Shown: piece by piece, positions 1 to 5,298 of the stretch | Layout: the number at the start of each line of letters is the position of its first letter | Position numbering within the stretch: position 1 is the stretch's first letter | NCBI GenBank assembly: GCA_050290865.1 | Contig: JBNKIW010000111.1 | Span: 1-5,361, forward strand | Reading direction: 5' to 3' | Source: JARRLC01 sp050290865 | GTDB lineage: Bacteria > Pseudomonadota > Alphaproteobacteria > Rhizobiales > Rhodomicrobiaceae | DNA length: 5,361 bases | The notes under the pieces: generated by a model | The model's input: the letters and a program-made list of their open reading frames with translations, nothing else | Told to the model about the DNA's origin: nothing | Database searches by the model: none | Position numbers and translations under genes: made by a program

Positions 1-33
1 TTCTTCGAGCGCATCGCGAGCGACAGCGACTGA
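1..33 (+). CDS. C-terminal end of an unidentified protein (partial, cut by the window edge)
   Basis: Frame 1 reads FFERIASDSD and then a TGA stop at 31-33. Only ten codons are visible, so the product cannot be named. The reading is plausible because a stem-loop suited to transcription end follows directly (45-69) and because the pst operon converges on this point from the other side. The call is weak: any frame in GC-rich DNA can stay open for ten codons. Confidence 0.3.
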   Translation, partial: FFERIASDSD

Positions 34-44
34 CCGAAACCAGC

Positions 45-69
45 GGGTCCCGAAGCGATATCGGGGCCC
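45..69. terminator. Hairpin after the left-edge gene, possible terminator
   Basis: Bases 45-53 pair with 61-69 in a 9-bp stem (one G-U pair, the rest Watson-Crick) around a 7-base loop. On the + strand it starts 11 bases after the TGA at 31-33. A C/T-rich tract follows instead of a true T-run, so it is at best a weak intrinsic terminator. It could act in either direction between the converging genes. Confidence 0.35.
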
Positions 70-92
70 ACCTCTCCTCTCCTCCCTCCCAT

Positions 93-123
93 CACCGCCG
101 CCGCGCGACAGCCGGCGGCGGTG
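93..123. terminator. GC-only 11-bp hairpin in the convergent spacer
   Basis: Bases 93-103 pair perfectly with 113-123 around a 9-base loop. The arms are almost all G and C. No T-run lies on either side, so it may block or stabilise 3' ends of transcripts from either direction rather than act as a classic intrinsic terminator. Confidence 0.35.
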
Positions 124-141
124 CCGTCCGTTTGGGACAGG

Positions 142-161
142 GGACGGGCCGCGCCCCGTCT
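142..161 (-). terminator. Short hairpin just after the pstB stop
   Basis: Bases 143-148 (GACGGG) pair with 155-160 (CCCGTC), with one extra wobble pair at 142/161. It begins five bases after the pstB TAA on the minus strand. No T-run follows, so the call as 3' end of the pst transcript rests on position and stem only. Confidence 0.3.
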
Positions 162-165
162 GCCG

Positions 166-990
166 TTATCCCCGCGCGCCGCCAACATAGGCCGCAGTCA
201 AATGATGCTCCGGCGTCTCGAACAACTGGCGGCAGTGGCCGAACTCGATGAGCGTACCGGTCCGCTCGCGCACCCAGAAAAAAGCGGCATAGTTGGCGAT
301 ACGCCGCGCCTGGGCGAGATTGTGGGTGACGACAGCAATCGTGTAGCGCCCCCTGAGGCTGGCGATGAGATCCTCGACGATGGCCGAGGACAGTGGGTCG
401 AGCGCGCTGCACGGTTCGTCCATGAGCAGAACCGATGGCTCCAGCGCCAGAGCCCGCGCGATGCACAGCCGCTGCTGTTGGCCACCGGACAATGCGAGCG
501 CAGGCGTCCCCAGCCGGTCCTTCACCTCGGCCCACAATCCGACCGCGGCAAGCGCCTGCTCCACCCTGTCCGCCAGTTCGGTGCGGTTTCGGAGGCCGTG
601 TTCGCGAAGTGGCATCTCGATATTGCGGCGAATGGAGAGCGGGAACGGGTTGGGGCGCTGGAAGACCATGCCGACGGTCTTGCGCAGACGCGCCACGTCA
701 ATGGCGGCGTCATGAATATCCTCGCCGCCGATGCGGATGTTGCCACCGACTTCGCAGCCCGGGATGACGTCGGTCAGACGATTGAGCGCTGACAGGAAGC
801 TGGTCTTGCCGCAGCCCGACGGACCGATAAGCGCGGTGATGCAGCCGCGATAAATGTCGAGGCTGACGTCCTCCAGCGCGCGCTTGCCACCATAGCTGAG
901 CCACAGCTTCACGATCTCGATCATGGGTTCGGGAACGCAACAGGCGCGACCGGACTGCACCGCGCCAATGGTGTAGGGAGTGTCAGTCAT
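166..990 (-). CDS. pstB: PstB, ATP-binding subunit of the phosphate ABC transporter
   Basis: This is the cytoplasmic ATPase that powers phosphate import through PstC/PstA. The 274-residue product has the full ABC set: Walker A GPSGCGKT (56-63), Q-loop in VFQRPNPFP (Q111), signature LSGGQQQR (from 167), Walker B VLLMDEP with D191/E192, D-loop SALD, and switch histidine H223 in VTHN. The P-rich Q-loop and the DEPCSALDP stretch are typical of PstB rather than other ABC ATPases. The start ATG at 990 overlaps the pstA stop as ATGA and has GGGAGG at 1007-1002, 11 nt upstream. An internal Met at residue 23 has no visible ribosome site. Compared with the E. coli protein (257 aa) it has a longer N-terminus and a few extra residues (around 240-246) after the H-loop. 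No phoU follows. The identification is secure. Confidence 0.97.
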   Translation of the reverse strand: MTDTPYTIGAVQSGRACCVPEPMIEIVKLWLSYGGKRALEDVSLDIYRGCITALIGPSGCGKTSFLSALNRLTDVIPGCEVGGNIRIGGEDIHDAAIDVARLRKTVGMVFQRPNPFPLSIRRNIEMPLREHGLRNRTELADRVEQALAAVGLWAEVKDRLGTPALALSGGQQQRLCIARALALEPSVLLMDEPCSALDPLSSAIVEDLIASLRGRYTIAVVTHNLAQARRIANYAAFFWVRERTGTLIEFGHCRQLFETPEHHLTAAYVGGARG

Positions 991-1859
991 GCGGCGCGAA
1001 GCCTCCCGCTGAGCAGCTTGTCCGCCAGCCAGTGGGCGGCACTGTTGACGATGATGAGCAGGGCGATCAGCACCAGTGCCGCTGCATAGGCGTTGGGCTC
1101 GCCTCCCGTGACGTTCATGGTGAGATCGTAGATATGGACCGAAAGTGCGCGGCCCGAATCGAACAACGACGAGGGCGCCCGGTCGACATAGCCGCTGGTG
1201 AAGATCAGCGCCGCCGTTTCGGCAAGGGCGCGGCCGATGCCGAGCATCAGGCCCGCGGCGACGGCGGGCGCGGCAACGGGCAGCAGGATCTGGCGGAGCG
1301 CCGTCCAGCGCGACAGCCCTAGCGCGGCGGCGCCCAGGCGCCATTCGCGGGGAACTGCGCTCAGTCCCGCCTCGACGGTACGGATGAAGATGGGGAGCAC
1401 CATACAGGCAAGCGTCAGACCGCCGGAAAGGATCGAGAAGCCGAGGCCCAGCCACACGCAGAAGAAGGCGTTGCCGAACAGCCCGAACACGATAGAAGGG
1501 ACTCCGGCGAGAACATCGAGGCTCAATCCGATGGAGCGGGCGAGCGGGCTCTTGCCGGGTGAGAATTCCGAGAGGAGGATGGCCGTTCCCAGTCCGAGCG
1601 GAGCGGCTGCGGCGATCGCCACCCCCAGGATGAGCAGGGTGGACGCCACAATTGGCCCGATGCCGCCGCTGCGTCCAGCATTTGCGGGCGCTGTTGTAAG
1701 AAACGCCCAGGACAGTTGTCCCGCTCCGCGCCATGCAATATCGGCGATGAACCACGCGAACACTCCGGCCACGAACAGCGCTGCGGCCCAGACGGCGAGT
1801 GTCAGCGCGATATCACGCGCCGCTGTTCCTGCGGTCGGCGCGTCCCGGGTCTCAGACAT
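987..1859 (-). CDS. pstA: PstA, phosphate ABC transporter permease
   Basis: PstA is one of the two inner-membrane subunits that form the phosphate channel. The 290-residue product has a first membrane helix at about 18-42, then several more hydrophobic segments (about 70-98, 118-160, 193-220, 257-280). The PstA-like LAGVPSIVFGLFG stretch lies at 118-129. The cytoplasmic EAA-type loop that docks on PstB is seen as EAGLSAVPREW and ALGLSRWTALRQILLP (about 163-194), and GRALAETAAL at 209-218 is also typical. I chose the ATG at 1859 (MSETRD). An upstream GTG in frame would add 13 residues inside pstC. Its start overlaps the end of pstC by 8 nt and its stop overlaps the pstB start by 4 nt, which suggests coupled translation. 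Length is close to E. coli PstA (296 aa). Confidence 0.95.
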   Translation of the reverse strand: MSETRDAPTAGTAARDIALTLAVWAAALFVAGVFAWFIADIAWRGAGQLSWAFLTTAPANAGRSGGIGPIVASTLLILGVAIAAAAPLGLGTAILLSEFSPGKSPLARSIGLSLDVLAGVPSIVFGLFGNAFFCVWLGLGFSILSGGLTLACMVLPIFIRTVEAGLSAVPREWRLGAAALGLSRWTALRQILLPVAAPAVAAGLMLGIGRALAETAALIFTSGYVDRAPSSLFDSGRALSVHIYDLTMNVTGGEPNAYAAALVLIALLIIVNSAAHWLADKLLSGRLRAA

Positions 1860-2718
1860 GCCGGCCCACCCGTTGCACGCGCATCGCAAGGACGGCAAGC
1901 ACCAGCACGAGCCCCGTCATCATCAGGCCCGAGACGAACAATGCCGCGCGGTGTTCGCCGGTGGCATAGGCCATTTCGAGGCCGATATTTGCAGTCAGTG
2001 TGCGCACCGGATCGAACAGGCCGGAAGGCATCTGCACGACATTGCCGGCGACCATCAACACGGCCATGGTCTCACCGAGCGCGCGAGCCGCTGCCAGCAA
2101 TATCCCCGCGATGATGCCGCCGCGCGCGGCAGGGAGCATCACACCGCTGACCGTGACACCACGCGACATGGCCAGAGCGGCCGCCCCCACCCAGTAGGAT
2201 TGTGGCACGGCTTCCAGGGCGGCATCGGCGGTCAGCGCCACCGTCGGCAGGATCATGAATGCCAGAACCAGAATGGCGGCGAGCAGACTCGCGCCTGGCG
2301 GCTCGATTGCTGCAAGCAGGGGCACGATCACCGTCAGCCCCCAGAAACCAAGAACGACCGAGGGAATGCCCGAGAGAATGACCAGGATCCAGCGATACGG
2401 GCGCGCGATGAAGGCTGGCGCATAGAAGCGGCCGAACAGGGCCGACCCCACGCCGAGCGGTGCCGCCAGCGCTATTGCGCCGGCACCGATCGCCAGTGAC
2501 GCACAGAGCATCGGGGCAAGGCCATAGAGCCCTTCGGCCGGGTGCCAGCCATCACCGAGAACAAAAGGCAGGCCGCCCCTATGCCGCAGGATCGGCCCAG
2601 ACTCCCAAAGGAGAAACACGACGATCAGCACGAGGATGCACGCGGTGACTGCCCCGACGGTGGCCAGTATCGCGAATAGCCGCGTGTCACTCCGCTGGGG
2701 GGACGAAGAATTGCGCAT
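1852..2718 (-). CDS. pstC: PstC, phosphate ABC transporter permease
   Basis: PstC pairs with PstA to form the transmembrane phosphate path. The 288-residue product has an N-terminal helix (about 14-38), then a periplasmic stretch with GDGWHP (55-60). A multi-helix permease domain follows, with SGIPSVVLGFWGL at 116-128, the EAVPQSYWVGAAALAMSRG coupling loop at about 169-187, and ARALGETMAV at 211-220, all family hallmarks. The start is uncertain. ATG at 2718 gives a 32-nt overlap with pstS, ATG at 2730 would add four residues (MILL), and a GTG at 2787 would add 23. None has a clear Shine-Dalgarno, so translation probably depends on coupling to pstS. No later start is possible before the first membrane helix. 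It is slightly shorter than E. coli PstC (319 aa). Confidence 0.94.
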   Translation of the reverse strand: MRNSSSPQRSDTRLFAILATVGAVTACILVLIVVFLLWESGPILRHRGGLPFVLGDGWHPAEGLYGLAPMLCASLAIGAGAIALAAPLGVGSALFGRFYAPAFIARPYRWILVILSGIPSVVLGFWGLTVIVPLLAAIEPPGASLLAAILVLAFMILPTVALTADAALEAVPQSYWVGAAALAMSRGVTVSGVMLPAARGGIIAGILLAAARALGETMAVLMVAGNVVQMPSGLFDPVRTLTANIGLEMAYATGEHRAALFVSGLMMTGLVLVLAVLAMRVQRVGRHV

Positions 2719-3529
2719 CAATAAGATCATGGACGGCTTTCGAGCGGGCAAAGTCGATGAATTGACGGGCAAGTCCAGACGGTTCACCCTTGGCTACGAG
2801 GTTGAGGGGCCGAGCCAGCGGGAAGGTGCCGTTGCCCACATTCGCCACCGTTGCCGCGATGCCGCCCAACGGCAATGGCTTGATGGGCGTGCCCTGGCTC
2901 GTCTCAAACTCGGCTGAGCCGATTGACACATAGCCGATGGCGCCGGGGTTCCCAGCCACCGTCTTGATGCCCTGCTGGTTGTCGCCGATGACGATGTGGG
3001 CCTTGATCTCGCTGTTCTTGATGTGGAAATAGCCGAGAAACAGCTCCAGCGTGGATCGCCCCTCGGCCTTGTTGACCACCGTGATGCGCCCAGGTTTACC
3101 CCCCACTTCCCGCCAATCGGTGATTTCGCCCGTATAAATGGCCGTGATTTGGGCGTCCGTGAGCGTCCGCACGGGGTTGTCGCGATGCACGATGATGGCG
3201 ATGCCGTCCCGTGCGATGGTGGCGGGGGTCAGGTCGGACTCGGTCGCGCTCAGGCTCCGCGAGGCCATACCGATGTCCGCGAGCCCGCTCCGCGCATCGT
3301 TGACGCCGCGCGAAGAGCCGCCCGTCTGCACATCGACACGCACACCTGGGTTGAGCGCCTCGAAACGCTTGCCTATTTCCGCCGCGAGCGGGGCGATGGT
3401 ACTGGAGCCAGTGAGCACCAGCTTCCTGCTGTCAGCGGTCGACGCGGCGGGGACCAGCAACAACGCCAGCACCGCCGCGATGGCACACGCATCCCACAAG
3501 CGATTACGCACCGTCATTTGCCCCTTCAT
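2687..3529 (-). CDS. pstS: PstS, periplasmic phosphate-binding protein
   Basis: PstS captures inorganic phosphate in the periplasm and delivers it to PstC/PstA. The 280-residue product starts with a signal peptide: basic n-region (KGQMTVRNR), hydrophobic core at about 15-27 and a likely cut near AAS-TA (30-33). No lipobox is present, so it should be soluble rather than lipid-anchored. Phosphate-site motifs are clear: TGSSTIAPL (40-48), GGSSRGVNDA (70-79), ADIGMASR (84-91) and EGRSTLELF (156-164). It belongs to the short PstS type and is well below E. coli PstS (346 aa). Start choice: ATG at 3529 has GGGGAG at 3545-3540, 10 nt upstream. A TTG at 3535 and an ATG at 3517 are alternatives. It is the first gene of the operon and overlaps pstC by 32 nt. 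Confidence 0.95.
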   Translation of the reverse strand: MKGQMTVRNRLWDACAIAAVLALLLVPAASTADSRKLVLTGSSTIAPLAAEIGKRFEALNPGVRVDVQTGGSSRGVNDARSGLADIGMASRSLSATESDLTPATIARDGIAIIVHRDNPVRTLTDAQITAIYTGEITDWREVGGKPGRITVVNKAEGRSTLELFLGYFHIKNSEIKAHIVIGDNQQGIKTVAGNPGAIGYVSIGSAEFETSQGTPIKPLPLGGIAATVANVGNGTFPLARPLNLVAKGEPSGLARQFIDFARSKAVHDLIDAQFFVPPAE

Positions 3530-3714
3530 CCGCAATAAGCTCCCCTGCCGTCACCTTGATCGCCCCACCGCCGATCACGCAGAGACCGGCCTTTTTGGGG
3601 CGCTCTCTGGAGGGGGGCTGCCGGCTTGATGGCGCCGGTGATGGGGGAATGCCGCATGATACGTCCAGCGTCTGTTGCGATTGGCGACACGGAGAACTTC
3701 GGAGGAGTGGAGCC

Positions 3715-3801
3715 ATGGGTTACGCCGATCACACCCAAGTGAGCGCCACCGCTTCGTATCTCACATTCTCGCGAGACATATGGACCGTGCGGTCCACATA
3801 G
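3715..3801 (+). CDS. Possible 28-aa small ORF or leader peptide upstream of the TetR gene
   Basis: An ATG at 3715 opens a 28-codon frame (begins MGYADHTQVSATAS, ends IWTVRST) that stops with TAG at 3799-3801. The reason to list it is the ribosome site: GGAGGAG at 3701-3707, 7 nt before the ATG, is one of the best Shine-Dalgarno sequences in the window and far better than that of tetR itself. Its last codons lie inside the TetR-type operator at 3781-3796, so DNA binding there would also block it. I do not recognise the peptide. It could be a true small protein, a leader peptide, the stub of a gene lost by deletion, or chance. Confidence 0.25.
   Translation: MGYADHTQVSATASYLTFSRDIWTVRST
3781..3796. 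promoter_or_regulatory. TetR-type operator O1, upstream of the TetR gene
   Basis: TGGACCGTGCGGTCCA has perfect 7-bp inverted arms (TGGACCG / CGGTCCA) around a 2-bp centre and lies 43 nt before the tetR start. The same arms recur before the AhpD-like gene; over 19 bases (3778-3796 against 4478-4496) 16 are identical. GACC-N4-GGTC cores are known for TetR relatives such as NemR and LmrA/YxaF. TGGACC at 3781-3786 also lies 17 nt before TACTTT (3804-3809), a possible weak -35/-10 pair, which would make binding here block tetR transcription. Autoregulation is an inference. Confidence 0.75.
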
Positions 3802-3809
3802 GTTACTTT

Positions 3810-3827
3810 AACGTCATCGATGACGTT
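3810..3827. promoter_or_regulatory. 18-bp perfect palindrome just before the TetR gene
   Basis: AACGTCATCGATGACGTT equals its own reverse complement over all 18 bases and ends 12 nt before the tetR ATG. It does not resemble O1 or O2, so if it is an operator it serves another regulator. In RNA it could fold into a 7-bp stem with a TCGA loop right before the weak tetR ribosome site. Its role is unknown. Confidence 0.5.
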
Positions 3828-3839
3828 TCGCAGGCAGCC

Positions 3840-4415
3840 ATGAACAGACCTCCCGAATTCGACAGGCAGAAAGCGCTGGACGCCGCAGTCGAGACGATCT
3901 GGAAGAACGGCTACAACGCCGCTTCCCTCTCTGATCTGACCGAAGCCATGGGGCTGAGCAAGTCGTCCTTCTACAACAGCTTCGGCAACAAGCAGCAGGT
4001 GCTGCTCGACGCCATCGACGCCTACACCGATTCCCAGGCGCGGGCGATGGCACGGCTGTTTGCGGCAAAGGGCTTTCGCGGCGGTCTGGAGGCCTTGTTT
4101 GAGACGATCATCGATAAGAATAACGGCGGCAGGGGCTGCCTGCTGGTCAACTGTGCCAGCGAGGTCGCGCTGCATGACGCCCGCGCGGCCGCCCATGTGC
4201 GCGAGGGTTTCAGCGAAATGGCGGGCATGTTCGCGGCCGAGGCGCGGCGTGCGATCGCTGCCGGCGAACTCGCCCCGGCGACCGATCCGGAGACGTTGGC
4301 TACCAGCGTCATCGCCTTCATTGCCGGCCTGCGCGTGCTGGCCAAGACCGGCATGGACCGAAGTGCGATGCGCGCGGCCGTGCGGCAGACTCTGGACAGC
4401 CTGCTTGGCGGGTAA
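3840..4415 (+). CDS. TetR/AcrR-family transcriptional repressor, cysteine-bearing GCLL type
   Basis: This is a one-component DNA-binding regulator of 191 residues, the usual TetR length. The N-terminal domain shows the TetR helix-turn-helix: AASLSDLTEAMGLSKSSFYNSFGNK at about 27-51, including the SFYNSF recognition-helix end. The C-terminal ligand/dimer domain has GRGCLLVNCASEVA (97-110). Cys100 sits at the place of the reactive cysteine in the GCL stretch of E. coli NemR, and Cys105 lies five residues on. The frame is open upstream, but ATG at 3840 is preferred: it gives a normal N-terminus and lies after O1, whereas an ATG at 3780 overlaps the operator. The ribosome site is weak (AGGCAG). 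It is divergent from pstS and runs the same way as the AhpD-like gene, whose upstream operator copies its own. I infer that it represses both. The ligand is unknown; electrophiles or oxidants are the best guess. Confidence 0.9.
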   Translation: MNRPPEFDRQKALDAAVETIWKNGYNAASLSDLTEAMGLSKSSFYNSFGNKQQVLLDAIDAYTDSQARAMARLFAAKGFRGGLEALFETIIDKNNGGRGCLLVNCASEVALHDARAAAHVREGFSEMAGMFAAEARRAIAAGELAPATDPETLATSVIAFIAGLRVLAKTGMDRSAMRAAVRQTLDSLLGG

Positions 4416-4480
4416 TCCGCCGCCGGAAGACAAGGGACGAACCGTGATCAGACACGCATCGCGGCATTCTTCTGAAAATA

Positions 4481-4496
4481 TGGACCATATGGTCCA
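4481..4496. promoter_or_regulatory. TetR-type operator O2, upstream of the AhpD-like gene
   Basis: TGGACCATATGGTCCA is a perfect 16-bp palindrome that ends 30 nt before the start of the AhpD-like gene. It shares both TGGACC/GGTCCA arms and the upstream ATA with O1. Its place in the 111-bp gap between tetR and the AhpD-like gene implies a separate, repressible promoter there. I cannot pick a convincing -35/-10 pair around it. No intrinsic terminator follows tetR, so some read-through is also likely. Confidence 0.8.
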
Positions 4497-4526
4497 TTAC
4501 TGCCGATCCCAACCCTGGAGGACACA

Positions 4527-5108
4527 ATGAGCGAGATCGCAAGACTGACCCTACCCCCCAAAACCGCAGAGACCGCCGAACCACGCGCTGCCGAGGCGCT
4601 CGAAGGCGCGGCCAGATCGCTCGGCTTCATCCCCAACATGTACGCCAACATGGCCAATGCGCCGGAACTGCTGGAGTCCTACCTCGCGGGCTACAAGCTG
4701 TTTCGCGGTGAAGCCGGCTTTACTCCCGCCGAGCAGGAGGTTGTTTTCCTCACCATCAGCCGGGTGAATGACTGCTCATACTGCATGGCCGCGCACAGCA
4801 TGATTGCCGAGAAGGTATCGAAGGTGCCCGCGTCCGATCTCGACGCCGTGCGGCGCGGAGCGGTGCTGCCGGACCCGAAGCTTCAGGCCCTGGCCCGGTT
4901 TACCGGTCTCATGGTGGAGAGCCGCGGCCGCCCAACCCCCGCCGATGTCAGCGCGTTTCTGGCTGCCGGGTATACGGAACGGCATGTGCTCGGCGTGATC
5001 CTCGCGATGTCCGTGAAGACGATCAGCAACTCTGTCAATCACGTCTTCCACACCGAGCTCGACCCGGCTTTTGCCGGCCATAGCTGGGCCGAGGCACAGG
5101 CGGCCTGA
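4527..5108 (+). CDS. AhpD-like / carboxymuconolactone decarboxylase-fold protein (peroxidase-related)
   Basis: The 193-residue product belongs to the AhpD/CMD superfamily of small all-helical thiol proteins. The redox site is complete: E71, C83-S-Y-C86 and H90. Its spacing (12, 3, 4) matches Glu118, Cys130, Cys133 and His137 of Mycobacterium tuberculosis AhpD, although the histidine between those cysteines is a tyrosine here. The N-terminal LGFIPNMYANMANAPELLESYL (32-53) and the C-terminal TISNSVNHVFHTELDPAF (165-182) are typical of the 'peroxidase-related enzyme' branch. No signal peptide is seen, so it is probably cytoplasmic. The start is firm: GGAGG at 4517-4521, 5 nt before the ATG. Operator O2 lies before it and a strong terminator after it, so it is probably transcribed alone or with tetR. 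Likely role: peroxide or organic hydroperoxide reduction, or handling of a reactive compound. The cysteines argue against true carboxymuconolactone decarboxylase activity. The substrate is unknown. Confidence 0.9.
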   Translation: MSEIARLTLPPKTAETAEPRAAEALEGAARSLGFIPNMYANMANAPELLESYLAGYKLFRGEAGFTPAEQEVVFLTISRVNDCSYCMAAHSMIAEKVSKVPASDLDAVRRGAVLPDPKLQALARFTGLMVESRGRPTPADVSAFLAAGYTERHVLGVILAMSVKTISNSVNHVFHTELDPAFAGHSWAEAQAA

Positions 5109-5179
5109 CGGCGAAGGGAAGTGGCGGTCGCCTTCAAACTTGCGCAGACGTACCCCCTTGTTGCGCACGGCGGCACGCC

Positions 5180-5213
5180 GGGAGCGGAGAGCCCTCCTCC
5201 GCTCCCCTTTTTT
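5180..5213 (+). terminator. Strong intrinsic terminator of the AhpD-like transcript
   Basis: Bases 5180-5189 (GGGAGCGGAG) pair perfectly with 5197-5206 (CTCCGCTCCC) around a 7-base loop. One C and then six T (5208-5213) follow. This is a textbook rho-independent terminator about 70 nt after the stop at 5108. It sets the 3' end of the tetR/AhpD-like unit. Confidence 0.92.
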
Positions 5214-5251
5214 CGGCCGGCTGCGTCGCGAGGGGGCGGAGAAAACGGCCA

Positions 5252-5284
5252 TCTGCGCGCAAGCTTTCATCGCCCGCGCGCAGA
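5252..5284 (-). terminator. 9-bp hairpin, possible terminator for a gene entering from the right
   Basis: TCTGCGCGC (5252-5260) pairs perfectly with GCGCGCAGA (5276-5284) around a 15-base loop. Read on the minus strand it lies 14 nt after the TGA at 5301-5299, and a short TTTTCT follows a few bases after the stem. The T-run is weak and displaced, so the call is tentative. Confidence 0.35.
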
Positions 5285-5298
5285 CCTAGTACCAGGAG

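Larger units (their letters stand above)
3530..3839. other. Divergent control region between pstS and the TetR gene
   Basis: These 310 bases separate two divergent genes and must hold the promoters of both. On the tetR side they contain the TGGACC-N4-GGTCCA operator and the 18-bp palindrome, listed separately. On the pst side I see only the pstS ribosome site. I looked for tandem CTGTCAT-like repeats of a PhoB box on both strands and found none that are convincing. A TATCAT hexamer reading toward pstS (3661-3656) could be a -10 box but has no matching -35, as is common for activator-dependent promoters. A possible 28-codon ORF lies at 3715-3801. Confidence 0.6.

Noticed and set aside
991..1755. 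The pstB frame stays open 255 codons upstream, which could suggest a large fusion protein.
   Set aside because: The extension overlaps all of the functional part of pstA and reads as Arg/Pro-rich shadow sequence. The ATGA overlap at 990 with GGGAGG upstream is the natural start.
1198..2499. A 433-codon + strand open frame opposite pstA/pstC.
   Set aside because: It is antisense to two clear permease genes. Its product is low-complexity, rich in Arg, His, Gln and Ala, as expected from a shadow frame in GC-rich coding DNA, and no ribosome site or domain is seen.
3596..3650. G-runs before pstS considered as a G-quadruplex.
   Set aside because: Only three long G-runs occur and the gap between the last two is about 27 bases, too long for a stable quadruplex.
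3671..3690. CTGTTGC-N4-GGCGACA considered as a PhoB box.
   Set aside because: The first half matches CTGTCAT at only four of seven positions and the second hardly at all.
3504..3716. A minus-strand frame before pstS containing KKAGLCVIGGGAIKVTAGEL, which looks protein-like.
   Set aside because: It runs through the pstS ribosome site and stops inside pstS in another frame, has no good start, and only a short piece looks natural. Without a homologue it is most likely chance.
4407..4421. Inverted repeat GGCGG/CCGCC across the tetR stop codon as a terminator.
   Set aside because: The stem is only 5 bp, overlaps the coding end and has no T-run.
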